Assembly (NCBI RefSeq): GCF_018873765.1
Contig: NC_057920.1
Location: 14,769,307-14,833,306, forward strand
Source of the DNA: Telopea speciosissima
Taxonomy: Eukaryota; Streptophyta; Magnoliopsida; Proteales; Proteaceae
Direction: 5' to 3'
DNA: 64,000 bases
How positions within the stretch are numbered: position 1 is the stretch's first letter; each line of letters begins with the position of its first letter. The translations under genes and the position numbers were made by a program. The notes under the pieces are model-generated. The model ran no database searches. It was not told the DNA's origin and saw only the letters and a list, made by a program, of their open reading frames with translations. Positions 35,001 to 47,900 of the stretch are shown piece by piece.

Positions 35001-38000
35001 GTATATGACTTTGGTTTCATTTTAAATACTTAGTAGTTAGTAAGTTACTATTTATTTATTTATTATTAGAATTTCTAGGTTTCTAACCATCCATTACAAA
35101 CCATGTGCAGCATATTATTTGAATCCGGATATCCAATACTCCAATGATATAGGGTGTAAACCGGATCTATTGCGTGCCCTAAGGAATGTTGTAAACAGAT
35201 GTAGCGAAGGCCACACTTGCCATGGATGAGGTTAGAGCTAAATTAATTGTATAAATGATTGAAACCAAGAATAGAGTGATTGGTGGAAGTGGAACTAATA
35301 TTTTAATTTTTTTAATACCTCTCTAGGCTAAGTATTTTCGGGAGGCCACTCGTGGTTTTGCTTATAGAATGGCTATCCATGCTAGGAGCACACAACGCCC
35401 AGGTAAGTTAGGTTTACCTAATTTATTATATCATTTAAAATTTGTTTTAAGGTTTTGTCTTTTAATATTTCATTTATTATTGTGCAAACTGATTGGTGGC
35501 TCAATTAGGGGGTACTAGTGCTCCACACTTAACCCGAATTGCAATTCAAGTGTTATCCCCGACGGCATCCTCTAGTGGCTGCGAACGTAACTAGAGTACA
35601 TTCGGTTGATACACACCAAACCCCGAAATCGTCTCGCTTATTCAAAGTTGGAGAAGCTAGTGTATATCCATTACAACATGAAGAGCTTAAATATTTAGAG
35701 CTGGAAAGAGAAGGAGATGATGTAGATGTCAACCCAATCGACATCAACCACCTACTTGATGATGAAGATCCGGTTAGAGCATGGATAGAGGATACCGATA
35801 AGGTATTGGTGATGGATCAATTAAGTGAGGATCGCCGACAACCAAACCCGATCCAGTGATAGAGAGCATCATTCAACAGATGGATGAGGATGCAACACGC
35901 CCACCATCACAAGATCCTTGTCCTAATGTTAAAGAAAATGAAAGTAGCTCTGAAGAAGGTTTAGTTAGGAGGACAAGGTCAGGTCATCCGTATGGAGGAA
36001 CTCAACAACATGTTGATGATGAGGATGAAGACGACGATGGTGATGATGATGATGATGGTGATGGTGATGGTAATGGTGATGGTGATGGTGATGGCGATGG
36101 TGATGGTGGTGGTTTTGTTGATGGTGATGATGTTGATGATGATGGTAGTGGTGGTGGTGGTGGTGGCCCTGGTGCCGAGGTAGTGGTGGTGGCCATGAGG
36201 CTTCACAACATCGTGCTTGGGTTGCTTACATGTGAGGCAGATACACACATACTACCCAAAATATGGATCATGGTCCGGCCGCCATAAGACTTACTGGAAG
36301 CCGCATAAGGGCAAGTCCGCAAGCGCTCCCACAATCCATATGATAGTGATGTGCTTATGAGTGGCATGGAGTCACTTAGCATTAGTTCTCGATTATGCTA
36401 GTGCTTCATCAGGCCATGGGCATTATGCATCAGGTTCTTCTTCAGACTATGGACATGGGGCTTCTGTAGGGTATGGAAGTTATGGATACGGAGAGAATCA
36501 AGCACAAGCACAACCTAGTGCTTTCGTGACATTAGCCACTCCAAAGCAAGACACACGATTCTACTATGAGTGGGAGAGTCACTACCATCGATTTTTGACC
36601 GGGCTCGTATTGTGCTTATGTTGGACAAGACACAACATCATCCTAGTCGCTCCTATTGTTCAAGACCCTTACAGACATGACTTTGATCTACCCCGACATT
36701 CTTCATGGCAATAGAGTGACTCTACATATAAGGAATTTCATCTTTTAATCTTTTATAACAAGTAAAAGTGTCGCACTTGTCTGGTTATTGATTATTCACA
36801 ATTCTTAGTATATATGCATGATATATGACACAAATTGCTTGTTTATATTGTTTTTTGTGTCCAAAAGTGTATTTTCATGTGTATTTTGATCATTTTCATA
36901 CGTTTCTACACCGATCGATATGTATCTCCGATACGATACGATACGTCTCTTAAAATCGCCTAACCGATACGATACCTGATACCGATACTTAAATCCTTGG
37001 TCACAGCTGAGCACATCTCCTGCACCCACAGTGGCCAGTTCTTCCTCATCCTCAGCTTTGCAGGTCTCCACCTCAGCTTCTACTGCAGCCCAGTCTTGGG
37101 TCATTGATTCCGGTGCCACCGACCACATGACTGGTACGTCCCATTACTATGATTCCTATACCATTTGTTCTGGTAAGGACAAGGTTAGGGTAACCGATGG
37201 TTCCCTTTCCTTTATCTCTAGTAAGGGCAATATCCCTGTTACACCGTCTATTTCCCTTACTTCTATTCTCCATGTCCCTAACCTTACTCTTAATCTTTTA
37301 TCTGTGAGTCATTTGACTAAATCTCTGAATTGTTGTGTCACCTTTTATCCTTCTCATTGTCTTTTTCAGGATTTGGTGACTAAGAGGATTATTGGTAGTG
37401 GACGTGAGGAGCAAGGCCTTTATCTCTTTGACCCTTTTTTGCCCACAGCTCAGTCCTATGTGTGTGGACGTGATGATAGTAGTTTTGTGGAGTTTATTAT
37501 GTTATGGCACCGCTATCTTGGCCATCCATCTTTTGTTGTAATGAGGAAACAATTGCCTCACTTATTTTCTTCTGTTGCTTCTTCTCATGTTTTTCAATAT
37601 GAACCATGTATGTTTGCCAAACATTGTCGTTCCCCTTATCCATATCATGGTAATAGAACTGTTGTTCCCTTTCATATTGTGCATACTGATGTTTGGGGAC
37701 CTTCTCCTACTACCTCCTTATTTGGCTATCGTTACTTTGGGTCATTTATTGATGATTTTTCTTGTGCTACTTGGACTGTTCTTATGAAGCATAAGACTGA
37801 TGTTTGTGATGCATTTAAAATCTTTTATCAAATGATTCTTACTCAGTTTGACACTCGGATCAAAATTGTTCGGTCCGATAAAGGGGGAGAATACATGTTT
37901 GGTGGCCTCCAAACCTTCTTTTCTAATAATGGCATTATCCATCAGCTAGCATGTGTTGACACACCCCAACAAAATGGGGTTGCTGAGAGGAAAAATCGCC

Positions 38001-41000
38001 ATTTATTGGAGGTCACCCGTAGTCTCTTGTTTGGCATGAATGTCCCCAAGACCTTCTGGTCTGCTGCTCTTCTCACAGCTTCTTTTCTCATCAACGCATG
38101 CCTACCAAGCTTCTTGATTTCAAATCTCCCTTGGACATTTTATCTCCCAAAGTTTCTGCTTTCTCTCTTCTTCCTAAAGTCTTTGGTTGTGTCTGTTATG
38201 TGCATGTTAACAAATCTGCTCGCACTAAACTTGATCCTAAAGCCCTCAAGTGTCTCTTCCATGGGTATCCTTCTACTACCAAGGGTTAAAAGTGATATCA
38301 CCCTTCTTCTCGTCAGTGCATTATCTCCAAGGATGTCACCTTCCTTGAATCTATCCCTTTCTTTGCTCCTTCTCAACATCCTCTTCAAGGGGAGCATTGT
38401 GGAAGTGGACAGGCTGCTGATTACCTTTACTCCCCTCTCCCTATCTCCCCATTTATGTTTGATATTGGAACACACAAGACTGTGGAGACTGTGGATGTGG
38501 GTAATATTGGTGATCAATTAGGTGTGAATACAGAATTGGTGGTTGAGAGTGGTTCTGGTAAGGAGAAGGATTACCACATTACCTACAAAAAGGGTAAAGG
38601 CTTGCATAACAGAGAAAAGCAGACCTACCAAGAGTCCTCTTTGGATCCAAATCCACATCCTGAGATTCATCCTCCTCAATCAGGTGACATTCCTTCTCCT
38701 CCATCTGATTTAGACCTTCCTATTGCTGTTAGAAAAGGGAAAAGAGCTTGTACTAATCCTATAGCCCAGTTTGTCTCCTATAATGCTCTTTCTTCTACAA
38801 GTATTGCCTTTATTACTGCTCTCTCTACAGCTTCTATTCCCAGGAATGTTATTGATGCTATGTCTGACCCAAAGTAGAGACAAGCTATGTTTGAGGAGAT
38901 GATGGCTCTTGAGAAGAATGGCACTTGGCAGTTGGTAGATCTTCCCAGGGGACGTGTCCCAGTTGGATGCAGAATGGTCTATACAATCAAGTATAAATCT
39001 GATGGTACTGTTGAGAGATACAAAGCAAGGTTAGTAGCCAAAGGGTATAGTCAAGTCTATGGGATTGACTATGAGACATTCGCTCCAGTAGCTAAGCACA
39101 ACTCCATAAGAGTTCTTTTATCTCTGGCTGCCAATAAAGATTGGCCATTGTATCAGTTAGATGTGAAGAATGTCTTTCTTCATGGTGACTTGGAAGAGGA
39201 AGTGTACATGCAACCCCCACCGGGCTTCAAAATACCCTCAGCTGAAGGGAAGGTGTGCCTCCTCAAGAAGGCACTATATGGACTCAAACAATCTCCAAAG
39301 GCATGGTTTGAGCGCTTTCGACAAGCTATTCTTCAGAATGGATATTCCCAGAGTCAAGCAGATCACACTCTCTTTACCAAGCGGGGCAATGGTACCATCA
39401 CAGCTCTCATTGTCTATGTTGATGATATTGTAGTCACTGGAGATGATATGGCTGAGATAGATAAACTGAAAAGCTACTTGGCTAAACAGTTTGAAATCAA
39501 AGATCTGGGCCCCTTGAAGTATTTCTTAGGCATTGAAGTATCAAGGACCAAGAAAGGAATCAATATATGTCAACGAAAGTTTGTGCTTGATTTGCTGACA
39601 GAGACAGGGATGTTAGGTTGTAAACCAGCAAGTTCTCCTATTGAGCAGAATCACAAACTAGGAAAAGATTGTGGTTCTCCTCTTGTTGATGCGGGAAAAT
39701 ACTAGAGGCTAGTTGGGAAGCTTATTTACCTTTCTATGACACGCCCAGATATCTCCTATGCAGTGGGAGTAGTGAGCCAATTTATGCATGCCCTCAAGAG
39801 TGGTCACTTAGATGCTGTGTATCGTATTCTTCGGTATTTGAAATCATGCCCAGGGAAAGGATTGTTGTATGCCAGGCACAACCACCTGAGAGTGGAAGGT
39901 TTTACTGATGCTGATTGGGCTGGATGCATCACAGACAAGAGGTCTACCTCCGGCTATTGTACCTTTGTGGGAGGTAACTTGGTTACATGGAGAAGCAAAA
40001 AACAGCCGGTTGTAGCTAGATGCAGTACCGAGGCAGAATTTAGAGCTATGGCTCATGGAGTGTGTGAACTCATATGGTTGAAAAGACTTGTTCAGGAATT
40101 GGGTTTTGACACTGAAGGTCCTATGAGGCTCTACTGTGACAAGGTTGCCATCAGTATTGCCCACAATCCTGTACAACATGACAGAACCAAGCACATTGAA
40201 GTAGATCGACACTTCATCAAGGAGAAGATTGACTCTGGCTGTATTTGCACTCCTTTTGTTAAGACTGGTGATCAACTGGCTGACATCTTCACCAAGCCCT
40301 TGCCTCTCCTCAGTTTGGAACTCTTCTATGCAAGCTAGGAATGCATGATATTTATTCTCCATCTTGAGGGGGAGTGTTAGAGTTATTAGTTCTCAAGTCC
40401 TAGGGGTATTTCTGGAACTAGATCTTAACTAGTTTCCTTATTATGTAATTTCTTCTTTTTCTTTCTTTTTACCTTTTACCTCCCTAGGGAGGTTGGATGT
40501 AATATGTCAAGAGTTCATATTTGAGTAATATAGGTGTGGAGAGATAATCTCCAACACACAACTTTACAACCGAAACATTCTCTCCTTCTTCTTCTCTTCT
40601 TCTTCTCTTCTTCTTCTCCTTCTTCCTCCTCCATCATCTTCCCTTTCTTCTACTTGCTCTCCTAACCTAAATCTTAACTGTTAGGTGATTAGATACCATC
40701 AATTTGGTATCAAAGCCACCGCCAGCATTGGCTCTAGGACCCCTGAGCACCCACCTGAATCTTATGCACAACTGTTTGAGATCATACAACATATGCCTCA
40801 CAATATGCAAGCAATGACTCAAGAGATAACTGCCCCATGGCCACGTATGGAACTGTGGATACTCTCTCTCACACACCAACACCTGAAACTAATGATGATT
40901 TGAGGATAGGTGAGAGATTACCAGCCCCACTCCACCACCAAAATCCTATCCCTGGAGTGATAAAAGGGACCACAAAGACCCCCAATTCCCCAACCCCCAT

Positions 41001-41879
41001 TGGAAGATGCCCTTTGTAGCCTTCTTACTACTGGTGGTACTAACAGATTTAATGATGACTCCCAACGAGTGAGGCTTGAGTTGAAAGAATATGGCAGGAA
41101 ATTTGATCCCTAAGTGTTCCAAAACTAGCTGAACTGTTTGGAGAACAATTTTGAATGGTTCGATTTGTTAGAGGCTCAAAAGATATGCCTTGCTCGGGCC
41201 AAGTTAGCAGAACCAGCAAAAGAGTTGTCGGATCATCATGAATGACAGATGCAAATACGAGGAACAGTCATCACCACATGGGCTGAGATGAAAGGAGATA
41301 TGACGAGCAAGTAGATGCCCACTAATTACAAAGCTCGTTTGAATGACAAGCTCAACACTTTCCGTCAAGGTAGCTTGTCTGTGGAAGATTATATGGAGCA
41401 GTTTGATGCTCTCGTTGCAAGCACAGGACTCTACGAGGATGACACACAATTGATATTACAACTTTTAAATCTGGTTTGAATCCTGAGATACGCAAAGAAT
41501 TGAATGTACATAATATTTAGGGAAAATTTCACAGACACCCCGTATAAGTATATCATATATCACCGACACCCAAACATATCACAAAATGTCACAGACAACC
41601 CTTACTTTATGAGTTTATTTCAACTTAGTCCACTTTGTTACGTCAGTGCAGTTAAGTCGCTGTTAACTCTTTTATAATGGCGAAATTACCCTTGCCACAG
41701 GGTGAACATCCCATAATACCCTTAAGGGTAAAACCCCAAATACAAACCATTCTCTTCATCGTTGGAGACCTGCAACTCAGAGGGAGGCGACCATCACGCA
41801 CCATCGACGACCTGCACCCTCCCTCCTCCACCTGCGGCAAACTCATGCCGAATATATTGACAGATAGATAAATATACTC

Positions 41880-41912
<33 letters not shown>

Positions 41913-44900
41913 GATTTGTCGGAGAGGCATCAGAGGAAGCTCAGAGAGAGAGAGAGAGAGAGAGGTGCAGAGATGGAGAAGGATCGGAAGGAGGAAGACA
42001 AGTTCGACGAACAGCCGGAGGAAGAGGAGCTGGGTTCAAGTCTCACCAGGGAAAGAGTGGCCACGGCCAAGCAGTTCATTGAGAACCACTAACGATCGCA
42101 TATGAAGAAAATACAAGATCGCAAGTATTAAATTTAGTTCAATTTCTAAATTTGAGCACCCAATAGTACTAGATTCATTTCTTTGGAGAGAGAGATTCAT
42201 ATTTGAGTGGCTGACAGGGGCAATGACTACGAAGTTTAATCAGAGGGCACTATTTTAGTCAAACTGTGTATTTGCTATGTCAATCCTGCATGCAGCAGAA
42301 CGCTTCAACACCTGCAAGGACTGAACAGAACATAAAATATTGTCATTTTTCCGTGCTTCCACTTGTAATTACAAACATCAAGAAGTGCCAATAAACAATT
42401 CCTAGGGTGCACACGATGTCTATATAGAATCAACTGTTTAGTTCTAACACATTTGAATGAGGAGATTAGTGGATGCTGGGATAATGTTAGATTTTTAAGG
42501 CTCCACAATTATCAAAATAATTGATGAAATGGTAGGCCAACATGTAAGAATGCATTTTTTTTCTCCAAGGAATTGCTTCTGATGGGCAGGCATATAGTTA
42601 AATAGGACTACATAATCATCAGATTGAAGAAATTCAACATTCCAAAGATTAACCATGTTAGAACAAATTTCAGATAGCCATGACTCATGAGATCCCAGCT
42701 TTTTTCAATGGTTAACTTAAAATTGATAAGTGTTGCTTTTAATGACAAATTCATTGATAAATTCCTTGGTGGAGAGGTGTATGAAGCTTCTTACAGTTCT
42801 GGACTACGATACTTATAGGATATACTTGAGTATGGAGTATCTAAACTGAAGCTCACAAAGAAAGTACATTGATTGAACAACAGAATAGGGAAAGAAGTTT
42901 AATGGAACCCTAGGTCACTTACATTTTTTTGTTTCACTTTCTGCAGATGGATGATGATGAATTGCCACAGGTAATGGTCGCCGGAGATGGAATTGCCGCA
43001 GGTAATGGTCGCCGGAGCTGGAGCTGGCGCAGGTGATGGTCGCCCAAAATGGACTTGCAGCAGTTCTCCAACGGTAAGAAGATGCTCCAACGGTAAGAAT
43101 AAGGAAGAAGATGAAATGAGAGTTTTTTATTTAAATAACTAAGGGGGTTAAAATGGACATTTCAACTTTGGGTGCTAACTTTGCTTAACGTCAGGGAGAA
43201 GGTTGATATTTTGTGATATGTTTGGGTGTCGGTGCTATACGATATACTCATAGGGGGTGTCCATGAACCTTTCCCTAATATTTATAACTTGCAAGATTGC
43301 TTCCAGAAGGCATTGCAAGCTGAGGAGGTTCACATCTCAAGCCGGGGAGTACCGGAGGAACCCTACCACTACTAGACCACCTATCCAGCAGCCATACACA
43401 CCTCCTACTACTGATAAGGCAAGACCCCTATGGGTAGCAGCGGCAAGACGAAACGTTATCATTATCATCAGTATGGGCACTTTGCAAAATTTTGCCCTAA
43501 GCGACAAAGGAGTACCAACACTATTGTGGCAGCTTATGAGACTAATGAGGAGACCCAATTTTATGATTGAGTTCCACTTGATGAAGAGTTAGAAGAGCTA
43601 CTAGACAATGATATTGATGAGACGGAGGAACAGACCGCTGAAACAAAAGGGGAGGATTGGCGACATAATTGTATTTTTTTTGCACCCGGATGAATAGCGG
43701 GACCTAAAGTGGCTCAAGTGATCATGGACAGCTGCAGCTGCATCAATGTGATATCAAATGCCTTTGTCAAAAGGGCCAGGGGCCAGCCTTCAGCCCGAGA
43801 AGCATCCACAACCTTACTGTGTCTCTCTTCTTAATGAAAACATCCTTGAGGTTGACCAGCAGCGTTCAGTACCACTCAAGTTGGGAGAGTATGAAGAGCT
43901 TGTTTAGTGCGATGTTATTCCCATGCAATTGATAGATGTGTTGTTGGGATGGCCTTGGCTTTTTGATAATAATGTTGGGAGGTGGAACAAAGAACCAGTA
44001 TATATTCACCTTTCACGAGAAACCAATGATTTTCAACCCCATCAATATTCCATCCGAGAGAGCACAACAGAAGGTCAAAACCAGCATCTATAAGTAGGTG
44101 ATGAAACCAAAAGATAAAGAGAGAGCACAACAGAAGGTCAAAACCAGCATCTATAAGTAGGTGATGAAACCAAAAGATAAAGAGCACCCTAGTGGCAAAA
44201 TAGTGTTGTCATTATCCCACAAGCAGATCATTGAAACCAGCAAGGAGTCAGGTCTTATATTGGCTCTTGTCACACGGAAGGTGGCCCCTCAACCCCAAGT
44301 CAAGCTTATACAAGACCTGATTTCTGATTTTTCAGACTTGGTACCTGACGATGTGCCGGACAAGTTATCGCTTATACCAGGTTCAATGTTGCCCAACCTT
44401 TGAGCTTATTAGTCCAACTGAGCATGCCGAGTTGAAAAGGCAAGTTGATGACCTACAGAGACAAGGGTTCATACAAGAAAGCTGGAGTCCATGTGCAGTC
44501 CCTGCTTTGCTCACTCCAAAGAAAGATGGTACATGGTGGGTGTGTATCAATAGTATATCCATTAATAAAATCACCATCAAATACCTGTTTCCCATTCCCC
44601 GATTGGATGATATGCCAGACATGTTGTCCGGTGCTAAGGTCTTCTCCAAAATAAACCTTAAGAGTGGCTACCACCAAATACGCATTCGGTCAGGGGACGA
44701 ATGAAAGACGACATTCAAAACAAAATATGGATTGTTCAAGTAGAAGGTTATGTCATTCGGTTTAACCAATGCACCTAGTACCTTTCTGCGTGGTGCGACA
44801 TAAATTCGGGGTTGGTGCTCCTGATCGTGGTTGCAGTCGAATCATTGTATTGTGCATTCTACTAGGGTAGGATTTAGGTAATAGCCCAAGCTACCATTTG

Positions 44901-47900
44901 TACTGTGGACATAGACACATTGTCTAACCACGTAAGACCTGTCTTGTGGGTATGTTATTGTGTATTGCTCGTACATTATGACCCTTCCTAGACCTCGCGG
45001 TGGCGGGAGCCTCGTGCACTAAGTACATCCTTTTTTTCTTGTGGTTGTGTAGATGTTTGCATATCTGTTGCAGGATGGTTTGTGGAGGATGGGCTATATG
45101 ATGTATGACTGGTGATAGCCGTATATTTGTATATGCATGCGGTCGAGTGACAGTAACCCCAACGAGTGAGTTGTAGAGACGAGCATCTGGGACCGATAAT
45201 TGGTATCAGAGCCTCGATGGAAGTGGATAGCTTAATAATAGCTTTGGCTAATATAGTGAACTTAGATGGAGTCAGAGTATGATGAAGAGATTAAGGCAGC
45301 GGTTGACTTAGAGGGCGAGCTAATTTCAGATCTTGATGAACTGCGGTCCGAAAGAAGAAACAACAAGAAAACCTCTAAAAATTTGAGAGATGTAACAGAG
45401 CTCATAATGGAGCTGAGAGGACCGGTGAAAGAACCCAAGGTCATCATGGAAGCACTAGAAGCCCAACTCATTTTAAAGAATGAGAAATGTTGTAAATATG
45501 AAGAAGAGAGCACAAGCTTGAGAGTGCAAGTAGAAAAGTCTAAGAAGATTGTTGAAGATTTGGAAGCACAACTCACCTCAAGTGTCGAGAGCTACAGTAG
45601 ATTTGAAGAAGAAATAACAATATTGAGAGCACAATTGGCACTATTAGTAAGACAAAGTCAGATGAGCTAGTGAAGATAAGGCAGAAGGTCAAAGGCACAA
45701 TTGAGGATACTGTGAGAGTTGCAAAGAAGAGAAGACAGCAAAGACAAGGGAGAAAGACAAGTTCATGGCAGACAAAGACTAATAGTGCATGGCAAGGAAA
45801 AATGGTAGACCATACTGATTACAACAGGGTCACCCCTCAAAGACCAGAGAGATAAAAGTCACCACCAAGGGCTAACTCTCACTTTTATGGTTATTGCTTT
45901 AAATGCAATACCTTTGATCACTAGAGTGTCAATTGCAAGTACAACGTGAGAAATGAAGAGAAGAGAGCTCAGCACGGCATGTGAAGAAGGCAGAAATGCA
46001 AGGCAAGCAAAGAGGGTAAACCACAGTGGCTACAAAAATTGGCATAGTCAGGAGCCAAGGAGGTGCATGTCCCCCCCCCCCCCCATAACATTGCAGAGAC
46101 CATAACCCAGTTTCAGCAATTACTATTTCTCGGGTTATTGCTTCACAGGAGCACAACATGAGGTTATGGGGTTTTGGAAGGAAAAATATTATTTCACCTC
46201 CAATGGAGCATTCTATTGAATGCTATGCATGTCACAAGCATGGGCACATGGCCATAGACTGCAAGAGAGTGGCTCTACGCAAGCAATGACAAGGCAGCAG
46301 GAAACAACATCATGTGGCCAGTCAAAGCAAGAGGACTTCTAAGTGGCAGCCTCAACAGAAACATAAGCAGAGGCCTCCGACAATTGGACAGAGGATGTGG
46401 AGAGTGAAGCATACAGAAGAGCATGTAGCGCACATCACTACCCAATCATTACCCAAGTTGGGATGTGGCGGGGCATTTCTCCCACGCATTGAGACGCGTA
46501 TGATAAGGGGAACATTTTTTTATTGTTATATTTCTTGCTCCCAATTGGACTTAGAAGGAGTCACTTGAAGTGTTCTTTAGTACTGATCCCAAAGAAGGAG
46601 TTATCATATACAGTGGGAAGAAAAACCTCGAGAGTAGAGACATCTTGACAATGGCAAGATAATCAAGAAAGGGGAAGAATGCTCAGAGAAGATATGTGTT
46701 GCAGGGGGTTTTGGAGATATCACATCCTAGCTCCAGATGAACTCAGGGGGGAGTTCACTTGAGCCTTTTGGTGTTGTTGTCAAGGAGGAGAAATATATGA
46801 GTGATTGAAGGGCAGTAGATATATTGCTCATCGTGTGTTGACAGCAATTCCAAAGGGGAAGTGTTGGGGGTACAATGTCTTGTATTCCGTTGCTTGGTTT
46901 GTGGGTTGATTCTGAAGGGCCGTTAAGAGGACTATATGGGGATTTCAGTAAAATTCTTGTATAGGGTTTTCGCTATAAATATGTAGCGAGGGTTCTTTCT
47001 CTGTAACGCAATTTGAGAGAGGTGTGAGGACGAGCGGCTGTAACCTTATTCTCCATCGATAGTGAAACAGATCTCACCTCACCGTGGATGTAAGCAATCT
47101 TGCCGAACCATGTAATCCTTGTGTTCATTTGTGTGATTGTTGTTTGTGATTTCCATTCTTTTTTGCATCATTTTAGGATTCGTTTTCAACAAGAAGAATG
47201 TTGGGCATACCAGCAGCTGTTGTTGTCAACACACCGAGTCAGCAATGTTAGATGGTTGTGTGGAGTATACAGTTCAATGGGCAGCAGCAGACAATGTCAG
47301 TGAGATGGTTTGAGGATTGGTCAGCGAGGCATAAAGATTGCAGAAGCTATGAAGATGTTGCAATCATCATGGATGGTATGAGCAGCTACATGAGGGAGCC
47401 TACAGATTAGTTGGACTGTCATCTTGGCAGTGAGCAAAACTTCCATAAGAGTTTTGAGTTGTCTTTGATGGAGAATCAGTTGAAGCTAAAAACTGAAAGA
47501 CTAGATCTATGAGTAAGCTTCGTAATGCCCCAAGAATCAAGTCAATCTGACTTTGGACAAGGAAGCTACGATCTTGAACGCAATTGTCACGCATGGTGCC
47601 CAGAATCCTGTTTCTGCACAAAACGTAACTATATGATAACGTCAAGGAATTTCTGCTCAACAAATAACTGATATTATCAGTCAAACAATCTAGGTAAACA
47701 AAAAGTTGTTGTATATTGTTGGAAATCCCCCACATTTTAAGGAGGTAGTTGTTAATGTATTAATCACCCACTAATCCAAACCCTGTTTCCGATATTACCT
47801 CTATTAGTTTGGCTTATGTAATAGAGGGAAACACTATGACAAGTGAATACAACAAAAGTATGGATAATTAAATAGGGTTATTATGAGGAATCCAACAAAA

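Larger units (their letters stand above)
32109..36999 (+). mobile_element. 4.9-kb hAT transposon nested in Copia-A
   Basis: The ends CAAGGAATTAAG (32109-32120) and CTTAAATCCTTG (36988-36999) are 12-bp inverted repeats with one mismatch. The perfect 8-bp target duplication gtcacagc lies at 32101-32108 and 37000-37007. Both subterminal regions are dense in gatacgatac / tatcgta words (32130-32350 and 36900-36985), typical of hAT transposase binding regions. It carries a broken transposase gene. Confidence 0.95.
30083..40679 (+). mobile_element. Ty1-copia element (Copia-A), split by hAT
   Basis: The LTR pair, tRNA-Met primer site, gag, protease, integrase, RT and RNase H come in the copia order. 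A purine tract (gagggggag) precedes the 3' LTR, and a perfect 5-bp target duplication gttag lies at 30078-30082 and 40680-40684. Total 10.6 kb, of which 4.9 kb is the nested hAT. It is antisense to the host gene. Inactivated by the hAT, a frameshift near 38097, stops near 38287, at 38875 and at 39703. Confidence 0.95.
40685..44795 (+). pseudogene. Ty3-gypsy fragment split by a MULE
   Basis: A primer-site-like TGGTATCAAAGCC is at 40705. 41080-41500 encodes a gag core ([39 protein letters not shown]). After the MULE, 43290-43600 encodes a decayed knuckle ([10 protein letters not shown]). 43700-44050 shows a protease-like CINVISNAF stretch. 44351-44795 encodes the RT start ([25 protein letters not shown], then [15 protein letters not shown]). 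It ends abruptly at 44795 before the RT active site. Many stops. Confidence 0.8.

Noticed and set aside
35992..36287. Long open frames rich in Met/Val, Asp/Gly or Thr/Ile on both strands
   Set aside because: They are frames of the GATGGT-type microsatellite inside the hAT element, not genes.
44797..45200. Possible 5' LTR partner of the LTR at 46862-47231
   Set aside because: The two stretches do not match. 44797-45200 instead contains a SINE 3' end and unrelated sequence.
47400..47735. 112-codon minus-strand frame as a gene or retroelement gag
   Set aside because: No convincing domain motif on either strand. It lies in intron 4 near other element debris.
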